Below, piece after piece: positions 8,469-17,570 of a stretch of DNA of 64,000 nucleotides. A program made the translations under genes and the position numbers. The DNA is from Sphingomonas sp. TREG-RG-20F-R18-01 (lineage in GTDB: Bacteria; Pseudomonadota; Alphaproteobacteria; Sphingomonadales; Sphingomonadaceae). The DNA lies in the NCBI RefSeq assembly GCF_022662475.1, contig NZ_JAKNQQ010000009.1, forward strand, positions 1 through 64,000, given 5' to 3'. The stretch's first letter is position 1, and each line of letters starts with the position of its first letter. The notes below the pieces were generated by a model. That model was not told the DNA's origin and did no database searches. It saw nothing but the letters and a program-made list of their open reading frames with translations.

Positions 8469-10114
8469 TTGCGCAGGGCCCGCCGCTGTCTGCCGAGCCG
8501 CGATCACTCGGTCACCTGCTGGACGAGGCGGTGCGGCGCTTTGGCGACCGTCCGGCAATCCACTTTCTCGGCCGGCGGACCAGCTATGTGGAACTCGGCC
8601 GCATCGTGAAGCGCGCCACACGCGGCCTTCAGGATCTCGGTGTTGCACCGGGCACGCGCGTTGCGCTGTGCCTGCCGAATACCCCCCACTATCCGATCCT
8701 ATATTTCGCGACGCTCAAAGCGGGGGGTGTGGTGGTCAACGTCAATCCACTCTACGTCGACCGCGAGTTGAAACACCTGCTTGAGGACTCGGGTGCGGAA
8801 GTAATCGTCACTTGCGACATTCCCGAAATCCACGCCCGGGTCGCCCGTATCGCCGCCACGACTGGTGTGCGACACGTAGTTACCTGCCCGATTGCCGACG
8901 CGTTGCCGCCACTGAAGCGGCTCGCCTACCGGCTGCTCAAGCACCGTGAGATCGCGGAGCCATCCAGCGAACCGGGGCATCTTCGTTTTCGCAACCTGAT
9001 CCACAATCGGAATGCACCTGAGCCGGTCGCCATCGCTCCAGACGACGTGGCCGTGCTGCAATATACCGGCGGTACGACGGGCACGCCCAAGGCGGCGATG
9101 CTGACGCATGCCAATCTCGTCTCAAACGCCGACGCGACGCTGGTTCATTTTGGTGACGAACGGCCCGAGCAGGACCGCGTGCTCGGTGTGCTGCCGCTGT
9201 TCCATGTCTTCGCGTTGACAACTGTCCTGAACTTCTCGGTCCGTATCGGGGCGCAGATGATCTTGATGCCTCGCTTCAACCTGGCTCAGGCGTTGACAAC
9301 GATTAAGAACACGCGGCCGACCTATTTTCCCGCTGTCCCCACGATTTACGGCTCGATCGTCGGTGCCGCGGCGAAGCAGCGGGTTGACCTGTCGTTCGTT
9401 CGCTTCTGCATTTCAGGTGGCGCGCCCTTGCCCGCCGAGCTCAAAGCAGACTTCGAGCGGCTGACTGGCGCCATGCTAATTGAGGGCTATGGCTTGTCCG
9501 AGGCGTCTCCGATCATCACCTGTCAGCCTGCCGACGGCTCGGGCAAGCGCGGGTCTGCTGGCATTGCCTATCCAGGGACGACCATTGAAATCCGTGATCG
9601 CGAGGACCCGGATCGTCTGCTCCCTACAGGCGAGAACGGCGAGATATGCGCGCGCGGACCGCAGGTGATGCGCGGCTACTGGCACCGACCCGACGAAACC
9701 GAAGAGGCGTTCGCGGATGGAGCCTTGCGAACAGGTGACGTCGGTCATCTCGATGAGGACGGCCATTTGTTTATCGTCGACCGCATCAAGGATCTAATCC
9801 TGTGCGGCGGCTTTAACGTCTATCCGCGCGTGATTGAGGACGCCCTGTACGAGCACCCGGCGGTAGCGGAGGCGGTGGTGATCGGGGCGCCCGATTCCTA
9901 TCGGGGCCAAGCTCCGAAGGCATTCGTGACCCTGATAGACCCGGGCACCGTAACGTCGGAGTCATTGCGCGACTTCCTACGCGACAAAGTCAGCAAGATC
10001 GAAATGCCACGCGAAATCGAGATCCGCGACACCCTCCCCAAAACGCTGATTGGCAAGCTCTCCAAAAAGGAACTGGTTGAGGAGGAACTGGCGAAGTCTG
10101 CGTACCGTCACTGA
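8465..10114 (+). CDS. AMP-dependent acyl-CoA synthetase (FadD-like)
   Basis: A 549-residue ANL-superfamily ligase that adenylates a carboxylic acid and transfers it to CoA. The P-loop YTGGTTGTPKAAMLTH is near residue 200, the A5 motif GYGLSEASP near 341, RTGDVGHLDEDGHLFIVDR near 425, and the C-terminal lysine motif LPKTLIGKLSKKEL near 525. All canonical motifs are intact. The order resembles long-chain acyl-CoA synthetases, so a hydrophobic acid is plausible. It is translationally coupled to the DUF4387 gene and is followed 51 bp later by the P450 fusion gene, which has its own upstream motif. Confidence 0.93.
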   Translation: MIAQGPPLSAEPRSLGHLLDEAVRRFGDRPAIHFLGRRTSYVELGRIVKRATRGLQDLGVAPGTRVALCLPNTPHYPILYFATLKAGGVVVNVNPLYVDRELKHLLEDSGAEVIVTCDIPEIHARVARIAATTGVRHVVTCPIADALPPLKRLAYRLLKHREIAEPSSEPGHLRFRNLIHNRNAPEPVAIAPDDVAVLQYTGGTTGTPKAAMLTHANLVSNADATLVHFGDERPEQDRVLGVLPLFHVFALTTVLNFSVRIGAQMILMPRFNLAQALTTIKNTRPTYFPAVPTIYGSIVGAAAKQRVDLSFVRFCISGGAPLPAELKADFERLTGAMLIEGYGLSEASPIITCQPADGSGKRGSAGIAYPGTTIEIRDREDPDRLLPTGENGEICARGPQVMRGYWHRPDETEEAFADGALRTGDVGHLDEDGHLFIVDRIKDLILCGGFNVYPRVIEDALYEHPAVAEAVVIGAPDSYRGQAPKAFVTLIDPGTVTSESLRDFLRDKVSKIEMPREIEIRDTLPKTLIGKLSKKELVEEELAKSAYRH

Positions 10115-10125
10115 TAGCCGGTGCG

Positions 10126-10156
10126 CATGAGCGGATAACGTCTCGCAAATTGCAGC
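10126..10156 (+). promoter_or_regulatory. 31-bp upstream motif, copy 2 (before P450 fusion)
   Basis: Gap-free match to 2254-2284: CATGA, 12 bases containing GATA, TCGCAAATTG, one base, AGC. It fills most of the short gap between the ligase stop and the P450 start and ends only 9 bp before the ATG at 10166. This is compatible with a start at the GTG at 10205 or with an operator over the promoter. Confidence 0.4.
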
Positions 10157-10165
10157 TTTAAGCGA

Positions 10166-13100
10166 ATGACCGCATCGGTACTGCTAGGCAGGAGTGATAA
10201 AGTCGTGGCAATCTTGGACATTGAAGACACGGCTGAAAATGTCCCTTCCGCCGAGTTGCTCGACCCGTCCCATTATCCCGGGCCGGAGACAGTCCCCGTT
10301 CTGGGCAACCTCCACCAGATTCCGCGAGGCGGCTTCACCGGCCATATTCTCGAACTGAGCCGGGAATTCGCCGATCCCGGCATCTTCAAGGTGATGCTCG
10401 GCAAGCGCGCATTGCTGTTTGCCACCGACCCTGATCTTGTCGCCGAACTGTGTGACGAAACTCGGTTCCGCAAACTGCCCGGTCAAGGCCTGCGCATCGT
10501 CCGCCGCTTCGCCGGCGATGGCCTGTTTACCGCGTTCACCGAAGAGGAAAATTGGGGCAAGGCGCACCGTATTCTGCTGCCTGCTTTCAGCCAGCGCGCA
10601 ATGCGCGGCTATTTCGGGATGATCCTGGAAGTATGCGACCAGCTCGTCACGAAGTGGACGAAGGCGGAGGGACAAGACGTCCTCGTCGCGGACGACATGA
10701 CGCGTCTAACTCTGGACAGCATCGCAATCGCCGGGTTCGGACACCGATTTGGCAGCTTCGAACGCGACGAACTCGACCCGTTCCTGGAGGCGCTAGCACG
10801 CGTGCTTGCCGAGACGCGCAAGATCGCCACACGCCTTCCAATCAAGCAGCGCTTTGCCAAGAAAGCGAATGCAAATTTCGAAGCTGACATCGCCGAGATG
10901 AACGCATTGGTCGACGGGCTGATCGCCGAACGCCGGCGAACGCCCGCTGAGTCGCGTGACCTGCTCAATCTCATGCTCACCGCGACCGACCCTGAAACTG
11001 GTGCACCGCTCGATGATCTCAACATCCGCTACCAAGTTCTCACTTTCCTGATCGCTGGGCACGACACCACCTCTGGGTTGCTGACCTTCGCGCTGATGGA
11101 GTTGCTGCGCTCGCCAGCGGTACTCGCGCAAGCCTATGTCGAAGTCGATCGCGTGCTTCCCGGCGACACGCGTCCGACTTTCGAGCATCTCGCCCACCTC
11201 AAGGTGATCGAGCGCGTCATCAAGGAGGCGCAGCGGCTCTGGCCCACCGCACCGTCCTTTTCAGTCGGGGCGTATGAGGACACGGTGATCGGCGGCAAAT
11301 GGGTGCTGCCGAAGGATCGCCCTATCAGCGTATTTGCGCTCGGGCTGCATCGCCACCCGCGCGCCTGGCCCGATCCTGAGGAGTTCGACGTCGACCGCTG
11401 GTTGCCGGAGGCCGAGGCGCAGCACCATCCGCACTCCTACAAGCCGTTCGGTAACGGCGCGAGAGCGTGCATCGGCCGGCAGTTCGCTCTGGTCGAGGCG
11501 AAGCTGGCGCTCGCCATGATCCTCCAGCGCTTCGCGATCGCAGACAAGCAGGGCTACCGCCTCAAGCTAATGGAGACGTTGACGATCAAGCCTGACGCGT
11601 TTCGGATGCGGATCAAGGCAAGGGCGCCGCACGACCGCCTCATCGGTGGCGAGCTCTTCAGCACCACGCGCGGCGCTGAAGAGGTACTGCGTGCCGCAGG
11701 GGACGGGCGACGCCTGTCGGTTCTCTATGGCACCTCACTCGGCACAGCGCGCGACGTGGCGGAGGAGATCGCCGAACGCGCGTCAAACGACGGTTTCGAG
11801 GCGCGCGCGCTGTCACTCGACGAAGCGATGGGCACGTTGCCCGAGGATCGTGTGATCGTAGTCGTCACCGCTACTTACAACGGCCGCGCGCCTGATAGTG
11901 CGCTGGCCGTCGAAGCGGCAATTGACGCGACTCGGTTCGCACAAACACGATGGCCCGAGACGCGCTTTGCCGTGCTCGGCATCGGTAACTCGCAATGGCC
12001 TAATTATCAGGCCTTTCCAAAGAAGATTGATGCCGCGTTCGCTGCGACGGGCGCGCAGCGCCTATGCCCTCGGGGTGAGGCGAACGGGGATGGCGATTTC
12101 GATGCTGGCGTGTCCGCGTTTCTAAAAGAGCTTTGGGAGGCGTTGGGCGCAACAGGCGGCCAAGCGGAAACTGGCGGGCTGACGCTCGCACTGGTCGATG
12201 CGCGCGAAGTTCGCGCCGTGGCGCTGCCCGAGCATGCCATTGAGCTGGAGGTCAAGCGCAACGACGAGCTCGTCCGTCCGGCCGACGGACTCTGGAACTT
12301 CGCCGACGAGGCACCGCGCGGCTCGACGAGGTTCATGACGTTGGCGCTGCCCGATGGACAGACCTACGCCGCAGGTGACCACCTTGCCATCTATGCTCGC
12401 AACCGCAACGAGCTCGTCAACCACGCGCTCGAACGACTTGGAACGCCTGCCGAGATGCTGGTGATACCCACTGCGTCGGGCGCGCGCTTCCGTCACTTGC
12501 CGGTCGGACGGACTGTCACGGTCCGTCAGCTCCTCGCCGACTTCGTCGATTTAAGCGAAGCTATGTCGCGCCGTGCGCTCGACGCCGTGACCGTACAGAC
12601 CCGCTGCCCGAACACGCGCCGCGAACTCGTGGCATTGGTTGAGGATGAAGCGTGGCGCACGCAGGTGGCCGAACCGCGGCTTACCCTCCTCGGACTACTC
12701 CTCCGGCACCCGGCGGCGGAATTGAGCCTGGACAGCTTCGTCGAAGTATCGCCGGCGATCGCGCCGCGCTTTTATTCGATTGCGTCGTCCCCGATCGTCA
12801 ACCCGCACACGGTCGATCTGATCGTTGGGACCGTTCACGCTCCCGCCTGGTCCGGCGTTGGTATGCATCAGGGGCTCGCCTCTACTCATCTGCGCCATCT
12901 TGAGCCGGGTGCGCGCGCCTTCGGCTATGTCCGGCGTCCCAACCCGCCGTTTGCGCCGCCCCGCGACGGGGCCGTGCCGCTAGTGCTGATCGGGCCGGGA
13001 ACCGGCTTTGCACCGTTACGCGGTTTTCTTCAGGGGCGCGCCGCGCTGGGAGCGACGAGCTCTTGTCACTTGTTTTTTGGCGCGCGCCATCCCAATCATG

Positions 13101-13429
13101 ACTGGTTTTGCCGCGAAGAGATGGAGGCATGGGCCGGTGATGGCGTGGTCGAGCTCCATCTCGCTTTCTCGCAAGTGCCAGAACAGCCGCACCTTTATGT
13201 TCAAGACGCACTATGGGCAGCGCGGAACGCAATTTGGACAGCTTTGTCGCAGGGCGGTCAGATTTTCCTGTGTGGCGACGGCCGCTTTATGGCGCCGGCC
13301 GTCCGTGACACACTAATCCGCATTCACGCCGATAAGACCGGCGGGGACCATCTCGCTGGGTCCAAGTGGCTTGAAGCAATGGTCGAAGACGGCATTTACC
13401 ACCAAGACGTATTCGGTTTCGGTAAATGA
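10166..13429 (+). CDS. Self-sufficient cytochrome P450 / NADPH-P450 reductase fusion (CYP102-like)
   Basis: A 1087-residue fusion with the layout of P450 BM3: heme domain (about 30-480), FMN flavodoxin domain (from about 515, YGTSLGTARDVAEE), FAD domain (RFYSIASSP near 870) and NADPH domain (GPGTGFAPLRGF near 942). The I-helix AGHDTTS begins near residue 297. The heme loop FGNGARACIG contains the proximal Cys at residue 435. All electron-transfer parts are present, so it should hydroxylate without partner proteins. Family members act on fatty acids and other hydrophobic compounds. The ATG at 10166 has a weak ribosome site; a GTG at 10205 with AGGAG ten bases before it is a credible alternative start. 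It is the last plus-strand gene of block A. Confidence 0.94.
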   Translation: MTASVLLGRSDKVVAILDIEDTAENVPSAELLDPSHYPGPETVPVLGNLHQIPRGGFTGHILELSREFADPGIFKVMLGKRALLFATDPDLVAELCDETRFRKLPGQGLRIVRRFAGDGLFTAFTEEENWGKAHRILLPAFSQRAMRGYFGMILEVCDQLVTKWTKAEGQDVLVADDMTRLTLDSIAIAGFGHRFGSFERDELDPFLEALARVLAETRKIATRLPIKQRFAKKANANFEADIAEMNALVDGLIAERRRTPAESRDLLNLMLTATDPETGAPLDDLNIRYQVLTFLIAGHDTTSGLLTFALMELLRSPAVLAQAYVEVDRVLPGDTRPTFEHLAHLKVIERVIKEAQRLWPTAPSFSVGAYEDTVIGGKWVLPKDRPISVFALGLHRHPRAWPDPEEFDVDRWLPEAEAQHHPHSYKPFGNGARACIGRQFALVEAKLALAMILQRFAIADKQGYRLKLMETLTIKPDAFRMRIKARAPHDRLIGGELFSTTRGAEEVLRAAGDGRRLSVLYGTSLGTARDVAEEIAERASNDGFEARALSLDEAMGTLPEDRVIVVVTATYNGRAPDSALAVEAAIDATRFAQTRWPETRFAVLGIGNSQWPNYQAFPKKIDAAFAATGAQRLCPRGEANGDGDFDAGVSAFLKELWEALGATGGQAETGGLTLALVDAREVRAVALPEHAIELEVKRNDELVRPADGLWNFADEAPRGSTRFMTLALPDGQTYAAGDHLAIYARNRNELVNHALERLGTPAEMLVIPTASGARFRHLPVGRTVTVRQLLADFVDLSEAMSRRALDAVTVQTRCPNTRRELVALVEDEAWRTQVAEPRLTLLGLLLRHPAAELSLDSFVEVSPAIAPRFYSIASSPIVNPHTVDLIVGTVHAPAWSGVGMHQGLASTHLRHLEPGARAFGYVRRPNPPFAPPRDGAVPLVLIGPGTGFAPLRGFLQGRAALGATSSCHLFFGARHPNHDWFCREEMEAWAGDGVVELHLAFSQVPEQPHLYVQDALWAARNAIWTALSQGGQIFLCGDGRFMAPAVRDTLIRIHADKTGGDHLAGSKWLEAMVEDGIYHQDVFGFGK

Positions 13430-13460
13430 GGCTTTCCAGCCCGTCGACTTATGTCGGCGA

Positions 13461-14180
13461 TTACGCCGCGATCTGCTCGCGGCGTCGGGAACGTGCGATC
13501 TCAATCGCTTCGGGGTTCATGTCTCCCATGATCGTGAGCGCGATGTTGGTCAGTTCGGGTCCCGCGGTCTCCGGCGTGCCGGTGTTGAACGGCGGCTCGG
13601 GATCGTATTCCATGGCAAGTTGGGTAACTTTGGCCACCTGTTCACCGCGCAACTCGGCTAGCAGCCTCAGCCCAAAGTCGATGCCGGCGGTCACGCCGCC
13701 TCCGGTGTAGCGGTTCCGGTCGACGACGACCCGCTCGTGCGTGGAGATCGCGCCCACCGCCTCCAGCGCGGGATAACAGGCCCAGTGCGTTGCGGCGCGA
13801 TATCCGTCGAGCAGCCCGGCCATGCCGAGCACGAGCGAGCCCGAACAGACGGACGTCACGTACCGCGCCTTGGGACCGACGCGGGCGAGGAAGTCGACGA
13901 TCTCGGCGTCCTTCATCGCATCGTTGGTTCCGAACCCGCCGGGGACGAAGAGTACGTCCAGATCCTTCGGGCAGTCGTCGAACGTCGTGTTCGGATATAG
14001 AGCGATTCCGCTGTCGGTGGCGACCGGTTCCAAGTTCTTCCACAACAGGATGGTTTGGCCGTTCATGCCGAGCGCCGCCTGCGGACCGGCAAGGTCGAGC
14101 AGCGTGAAACCGGGATAGAGCACCATGCCGATCTTCAGCGGCTCGGCACCCGGGGCGAAGGTCAGGACGTAGTCGGTCAT
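13461..14180 (-). CDS. DJ-1/PfpI family protein, isonitrile hydratase-like (copy 1)
   Basis: A protein of about 239 residues with a DJ-1/PfpI (class I glutamine amidotransferase-like) fold. LYPGFTLLDLAGPQAALG near the N-terminus, LFVPGGFGTND, and the nucleophile elbow TSVCSGSLVLG with its Cys are followed by GLLDGYRAATHW. The later TGGGVTAGIDFGLRLLAELRG stretch is typical of the branch that includes isonitrile hydratase, which converts isonitriles to N-formamides. The start at 14180 (MTDYVLTF) agrees better with homologous N-termini than the longer reading to 14252. It converges on the P450 gene with 31 bp between stops. A related gene lies at 17571. Confidence 0.85.
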   Translation of the reverse strand: MTDYVLTFAPGAEPLKIGMVLYPGFTLLDLAGPQAALGMNGQTILLWKNLEPVATDSGIALYPNTTFDDCPKDLDVLFVPGGFGTNDAMKDAEIVDFLARVGPKARYVTSVCSGSLVLGMAGLLDGYRAATHWACYPALEAVGAISTHERVVVDRNRYTGGGVTAGIDFGLRLLAELRGEQVAKVTQLAMEYDPEPPFNTGTPETAGPELTNIALTIMGDMNPEAIEIARSRRREQIAA

Positions 14181-14412
14181 CAGGAGAGCTCCGGTGATTG
14201 CCGCGCTATCTACGACCCATTCCAGCGGGGGCGTGAGTGGCGGAAAGGACAACGACCGCTCGGTTTCTGCCAGCTACCACAATCCTTGCTTCGGGCTCTC
14301 ATCGAGCCGAACGACCTTGGCCATGAGCTTGTCTCAGGTGGTTGCGAAGAGGTGAAATTCCTACGCCGGAAATGCGCTCTCGATCCGATGGTGGGCGTGA
14401 TGCGTCCCGTAA

Positions 14413-15414
14413 TCATGAACGTACGGATCCCGTCGCTGCACTCAGCGATAGATGAGCCAGTGCGCTCGCCCTTGGAGCGTCACCCTGGAAGCGCCTTCGA
14501 TAGGTTTGCGGGCTGACACCGACGGCGCGCTGAAACCGCGGCCGGAACGTGACGGCGGCCCCGAAGCCGGTCGAGGCCGCAACGACGTCGACATTCAGGG
14601 TCGTTGTTTCCAGAAGTTCCTGCGCCTGCTGGATTCGCGCCCGCAATAGCCATTGATGTGGGGTCGTGCCGGTCTGCTCGGCGAAGCGACGCGCAAAGGT
14701 TCGCGGAGCCATTGCAGCACGAGCGGCTAGCCTCTCCACGCTGAGCGGGAGGTCAAGGTGTGCGAGCGCCCAGTCGAGGGTCGAAGCGAGGCTGTCGTCC
14801 GACTTGGGTGGATCGTGGCGAATGAACTGCGCCTGCCCTCCATCGCGGTGCAGCGGCGCGACCGCCAGGCGCGAAGCATGGCGGGCGATTGCGCTGCCAT
14901 GATCGCGGGAGACTAGGTGAAGACACATGTCGACGCCAGCCATCGCCCCGGCTGACGTAACGATGCGCCCCTCGTCGACGAATAGAACCGCGGGGTCGAG
15001 CAGCACCATGGGAAAACGGCGTGCGAAGTCCGCCGCTGCGCGCCAATGTGTGGTTGCGCGTCGGCCGTCGAGCAGTCCAGTTTCGGCGAGCACGAAGGCT
15101 CCGGTGCAGATCGAAGCAATACGGGCGCCATTCGCCCAGGCGGCATGAATCGCATTTAGCACCTTGGGCGAAACAGGAACGGACGCATCCTCCACGCCGG
15201 CCACGATCACGGTGTCCGCAAGCGCAAGTCGGTCAAGTCTGTTTGGGACAAGGACGTCGTATCCTCCAGTTCTGACCCGGGGGCGCTCGCTACAGGCTTC
15301 GACGAGATAAGCCGGCGCGTCCTCGGCCGTCCTGACGCGGCCGAACACCTCGCAGGCAATGCCGAGTTCAAACGAAACGACGCCATCTAAGGCAAGGACG
15401 GCAACGGTATGCAA
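14413..15414 (-). CDS. GlxA-family AraC-type transcriptional regulator
   Basis: A 333-residue regulator with an N-terminal DJ-1/PfpI-like sensor domain (SICTGAFVLAETGLLDG near residue 105) and a C-terminal AraC DNA-binding domain with two helix-turn-helix motifs (SVERLAARAAMAPRTFARRF near 236 and VDVVAASTGFGAAVTFRPRF near 285). The start is a TTG at 15414 preceded by AGGAG at six bases. It lies just upstream of the isonitrile-hydratase-like gene on the same strand and is a natural candidate to control it or the adjacent P450. The effector is unknown. Confidence 0.9.
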   Translation of the reverse strand: MHTVAVLALDGVVSFELGIACEVFGRVRTAEDAPAYLVEACSERPRVRTGGYDVLVPNRLDRLALADTVIVAGVEDASVPVSPKVLNAIHAAWANGARIASICTGAFVLAETGLLDGRRATTHWRAAADFARRFPMVLLDPAVLFVDEGRIVTSAGAMAGVDMCLHLVSRDHGSAIARHASRLAVAPLHRDGGQAQFIRHDPPKSDDSLASTLDWALAHLDLPLSVERLAARAAMAPRTFARRFAEQTGTTPHQWLLRARIQQAQELLETTTLNVDVVAASTGFGAAVTFRPRFQRAVGVSPQTYRRRFQGDAPRASALAHLSLSAATGSVRS

Positions 15415-15691
15415 GGCAGCTCCTGCGTGAGACGACTTCGATGCACCAAGCTTGTTTAGGCGTCACGAGCTTTCTGGCAGCCGGCAGGAAACGATCGCAT
15501 TTTGTCGTTCGTGCCACTCACCGAAACAACGCGCAGGTTGTAGCAGAGTTGGGACAATAAGAGGCTTTCAGCGTGAATAACCCGCAAATGATTTCCTTCC
15601 AAAAAAAGGCCGAGCTGATCACGCTCGTGGTTTGCGTGGGACAACGCTCGCGCGAGATCGCCCAGACAGGGCGTGTTGAACTGATCGCCGC

Positions 15692-16024
15692 GTGAGGACG
15701 GCCAACGAAGCGACGTGCCGAGAAGAGTTGCACCAGCTGCGCCGACTTGAAGTTATCTCCTTTGTTGAGGCGACAACGCTTCTGCTGCTGCTGTGCGTGG
15801 CGGTGCCGCTAAAACATATGGTCGGTGTTAAAAGTGCGGTGCACGTCATGGGTCCAGTCCACGGCGTGGCCTTTCTGGTCTATGTGTGGACGGCCATCCA
15901 AACCGTTTCGGGCAGCGGTTGGAGCCGGAACGAAATCGCTCGACTTATGGTGGGCGCCATCGTGCCCTTCGGCGGATTCCTTAACTTAGGTTTCCTGGCG
16001 CGCAGAGCGGCCTCGCTCGCATGA
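15692..16024 (+). CDS. DUF3817 integral membrane protein
   Basis: A 110-residue protein with three hydrophobic segments (around residues 27-48, 53-72, 85-105). RRLEVISFVEATTLLLLL near the N-terminus and VHGVAFLVYVW in the middle are typical of DUF3817 inner-membrane proteins of unknown function. Its end overlaps the next start by 4 bp (ATGA), so it is coupled to the following CopD-like membrane protein. The 277 bp upstream, between this gene and the divergent GlxA-type regulator, must hold both promoters. Confidence 0.75.
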   Translation: MRTANEATCREELHQLRRLEVISFVEATTLLLLLCVAVPLKHMVGVKSAVHVMGPVHGVAFLVYVWTAIQTVSGSGWSRNEIARLMVGAIVPFGGFLNLGFLARRAASLA

Positions 16025-16437
16025 TCCCGGGCACGGCCTATCTGTGGCTGAAGGCGATCCATGTCGCCGCCGCCTTGACCTTCGTCGGAGGCGTGCTGGC
16101 GGTTTCGGTGCTGTTGGCAGCGCTGCCGGCGGACCCTGCGATTGCAGCTCCGTTCGCGCGCGGGGTGCGCCGCTGGGACCGGGCGGTGACCACGCCAGCG
16201 ATGCTGCTCGTCTGGACGCTTGGGCTGATCCTGGCGACATCCGGCCACTGGTTTACCGAGACCTGGCTGCAAGTTAAGTTCGCCTTCGTGCTGCTTCTGT
16301 CCGGGCTGCACGGAGTGCAGTCGGGGCGGCTGCGGCGACTGGCAACAGGATCGGCCGTACGGCCTCTGCGAACGGCACCCATCGTGCTGGCCTGCCTCCT
16401 CGTTATCGCCCTGATGGCGGTAGCCAAGCCTTTCTGA
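16021..16437 (+). CDS. CopD/HemJ-like small membrane protein
   Basis: A 138-residue protein with four predicted membrane helices. It begins TAYLWLKAIHVAAALTFVGG, in which the His in the first helix matches the conserved helix-1 histidine of the CopD and HemJ (UPF0093) group. Family members have been linked to copper handling or protoporphyrinogen oxidation, but this short protein cannot be assigned to either. It is translationally coupled to the DUF3817 gene. About 160 bp follow before the alpha/beta hydrolase gene. Confidence 0.65.
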   Translation: MIPGTAYLWLKAIHVAAALTFVGGVLAVSVLLAALPADPAIAAPFARGVRRWDRAVTTPAMLLVWTLGLILATSGHWFTETWLQVKFAFVLLLSGLHGVQSGRLRRLATGSAVRPLRTAPIVLACLLVIALMAVAKPF

Positions 16438-16598
16438 GGGAGCGCGGTAGCCGAGGCGTCGTGAACCGCGCCGCCCGGCTCAAATCAACGCCACGGCAGT
16501 GACGGCGTTCGTCGCTTTGCAATGGGCGGCATCCATGCCCCGGTGCAGTTCTGCCGATTGTTCGTAACGAAACGCACTGCGTAATTGGAGACAAGACG

Positions 16599-17528
16599 AT
16601 GACTAAACAGTTCCCGGAAGCGACCGGTTTCGGATCGGTCGATGGGGTTCCGAAGCTGCCCGAGGGGTTCAGGGGTGTGTTCCGCAGCCTGCGCGTCCGC
16701 GCAGGGGCGCTAAGCCTGCACGCGGTGGTGGGGGGCGAGGGACCGCCGCTGCTGCTGCTGGGCGGATGGCCGCAGAACTGGTTCTCCTGGCGATACCTGA
16801 TGCTTCCGCTGAGCGAGCGTTTCACCGTGATCGCGGTCGACCCGCGCGGCGTCGGCCTTTCCGACAAGCCTGCCGACGGGTACGACGCAGAAACTTTGGC
16901 GGACGACATGTTCGCCCTCATGAACGCGCTCGGCCACCAGCGCTTCGCGATGGTCGGCTACGACATCGGCATGTGGGTCGGCTTTGTCATGGCGGCAGCA
17001 CGTCCGGAACGCATCACGCGCGTCGCGCTCGGCGAGGCGATCATCCCCGGTCTTTCGCCTTCACCGCCGCTGCTCAGCGACGACAGGCAGACAAGCGATT
17101 TCCTGTGGCACTTTAATTTCAACCGCGCTCTCGGGGTGAACGAACGGCTCGTCGAGGGGCGTGAGGATATCTATTTCGGCTATCAGTTCGCTACCAAAGC
17201 GGGCTCTCCGGACGGGGTTCCGGCCTATGCGCGTGACTTCTACATCGAGACGCTGCGGCGCGTACCTGGCGCGCTGAAGGCGAGCTTCGACTATTACCGC
17301 GCGATCGACGCATCAATCCCGCAGTACCGCAAGCGTGGCGACGCGCGTATCCGCGTGCCGGTGCTCACCTTCGCAGGCGCTTTAGCCTGCGGCGGCATGG
17401 TCGAGCAGGAGATGCGCACGGTCGCGGACGACGTTACTTCCGTCATCATCGAGGGATGCGGTCACTATCCCGCAGAGGAAAAGCCCGAAGCGTTGCTGGA
17501 GGCGCTTCGGGCGTTTCTAAGCCCTTAA
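16599..17528 (+). CDS. Alpha/beta hydrolase, epoxide hydrolase/dehalogenase type
   Basis: A 309-residue alpha/beta-fold hydrolase. The oxyanion region is GGWPQNW near residue 52. The nucleophile elbow GYDIGMW near 122 carries Asp rather than Ser, as in epoxide hydrolases and haloalkane or haloacetate dehalogenases. The catalytic His lies in GCGHYPAEEKP near 289. The Asp nucleophile makes a simple esterase role unlikely. It could open an epoxide made by the neighbouring P450 or flavin monooxygenases (inference). A terminator-like hairpin overlaps its 3' end, and it converges on a DJ-1/PfpI gene. Confidence 0.88.
   Translation: MTKQFPEATGFGSVDGVPKLPEGFRGVFRSLRVRAGALSLHAVVGGEGPPLLLLGGWPQNWFSWRYLMLPLSERFTVIAVDPRGVGLSDKPADGYDAETLADDMFALMNALGHQRFAMVGYDIGMWVGFVMAAARPERITRVALGEAIIPGLSPSPPLLSDDRQTSDFLWHFNFNRALGVNERLVEGREDIYFGYQFATKAGSPDGVPAYARDFYIETLRRVPGALKASFDYYRAIDASIPQYRKRGDARIRVPVLTFAGALACGGMVEQEMRTVADDVTSVIIEGCGHYPAEEKPEALLEALRAFLSP
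17483..17516 (+). terminator. Intrinsic terminator-like hairpin inside the 3' end of the hydrolase gene
   Basis: A perfect 10-bp stem (GCCCGAAGCG at 17483-17492, CGCTTCGGGC at 17503-17512) with a 10-base loop, followed by GTTT. It lies within the last 15 codons of the hydrolase CDS, so coding sequence and terminator appear to share bases. The weak T tract lowers confidence. Confidence 0.5.
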
Positions 17529-17570
17529 ATTGAAGGCTTAACCGGTCGCTCGCATGAGGGACGGGTATCG

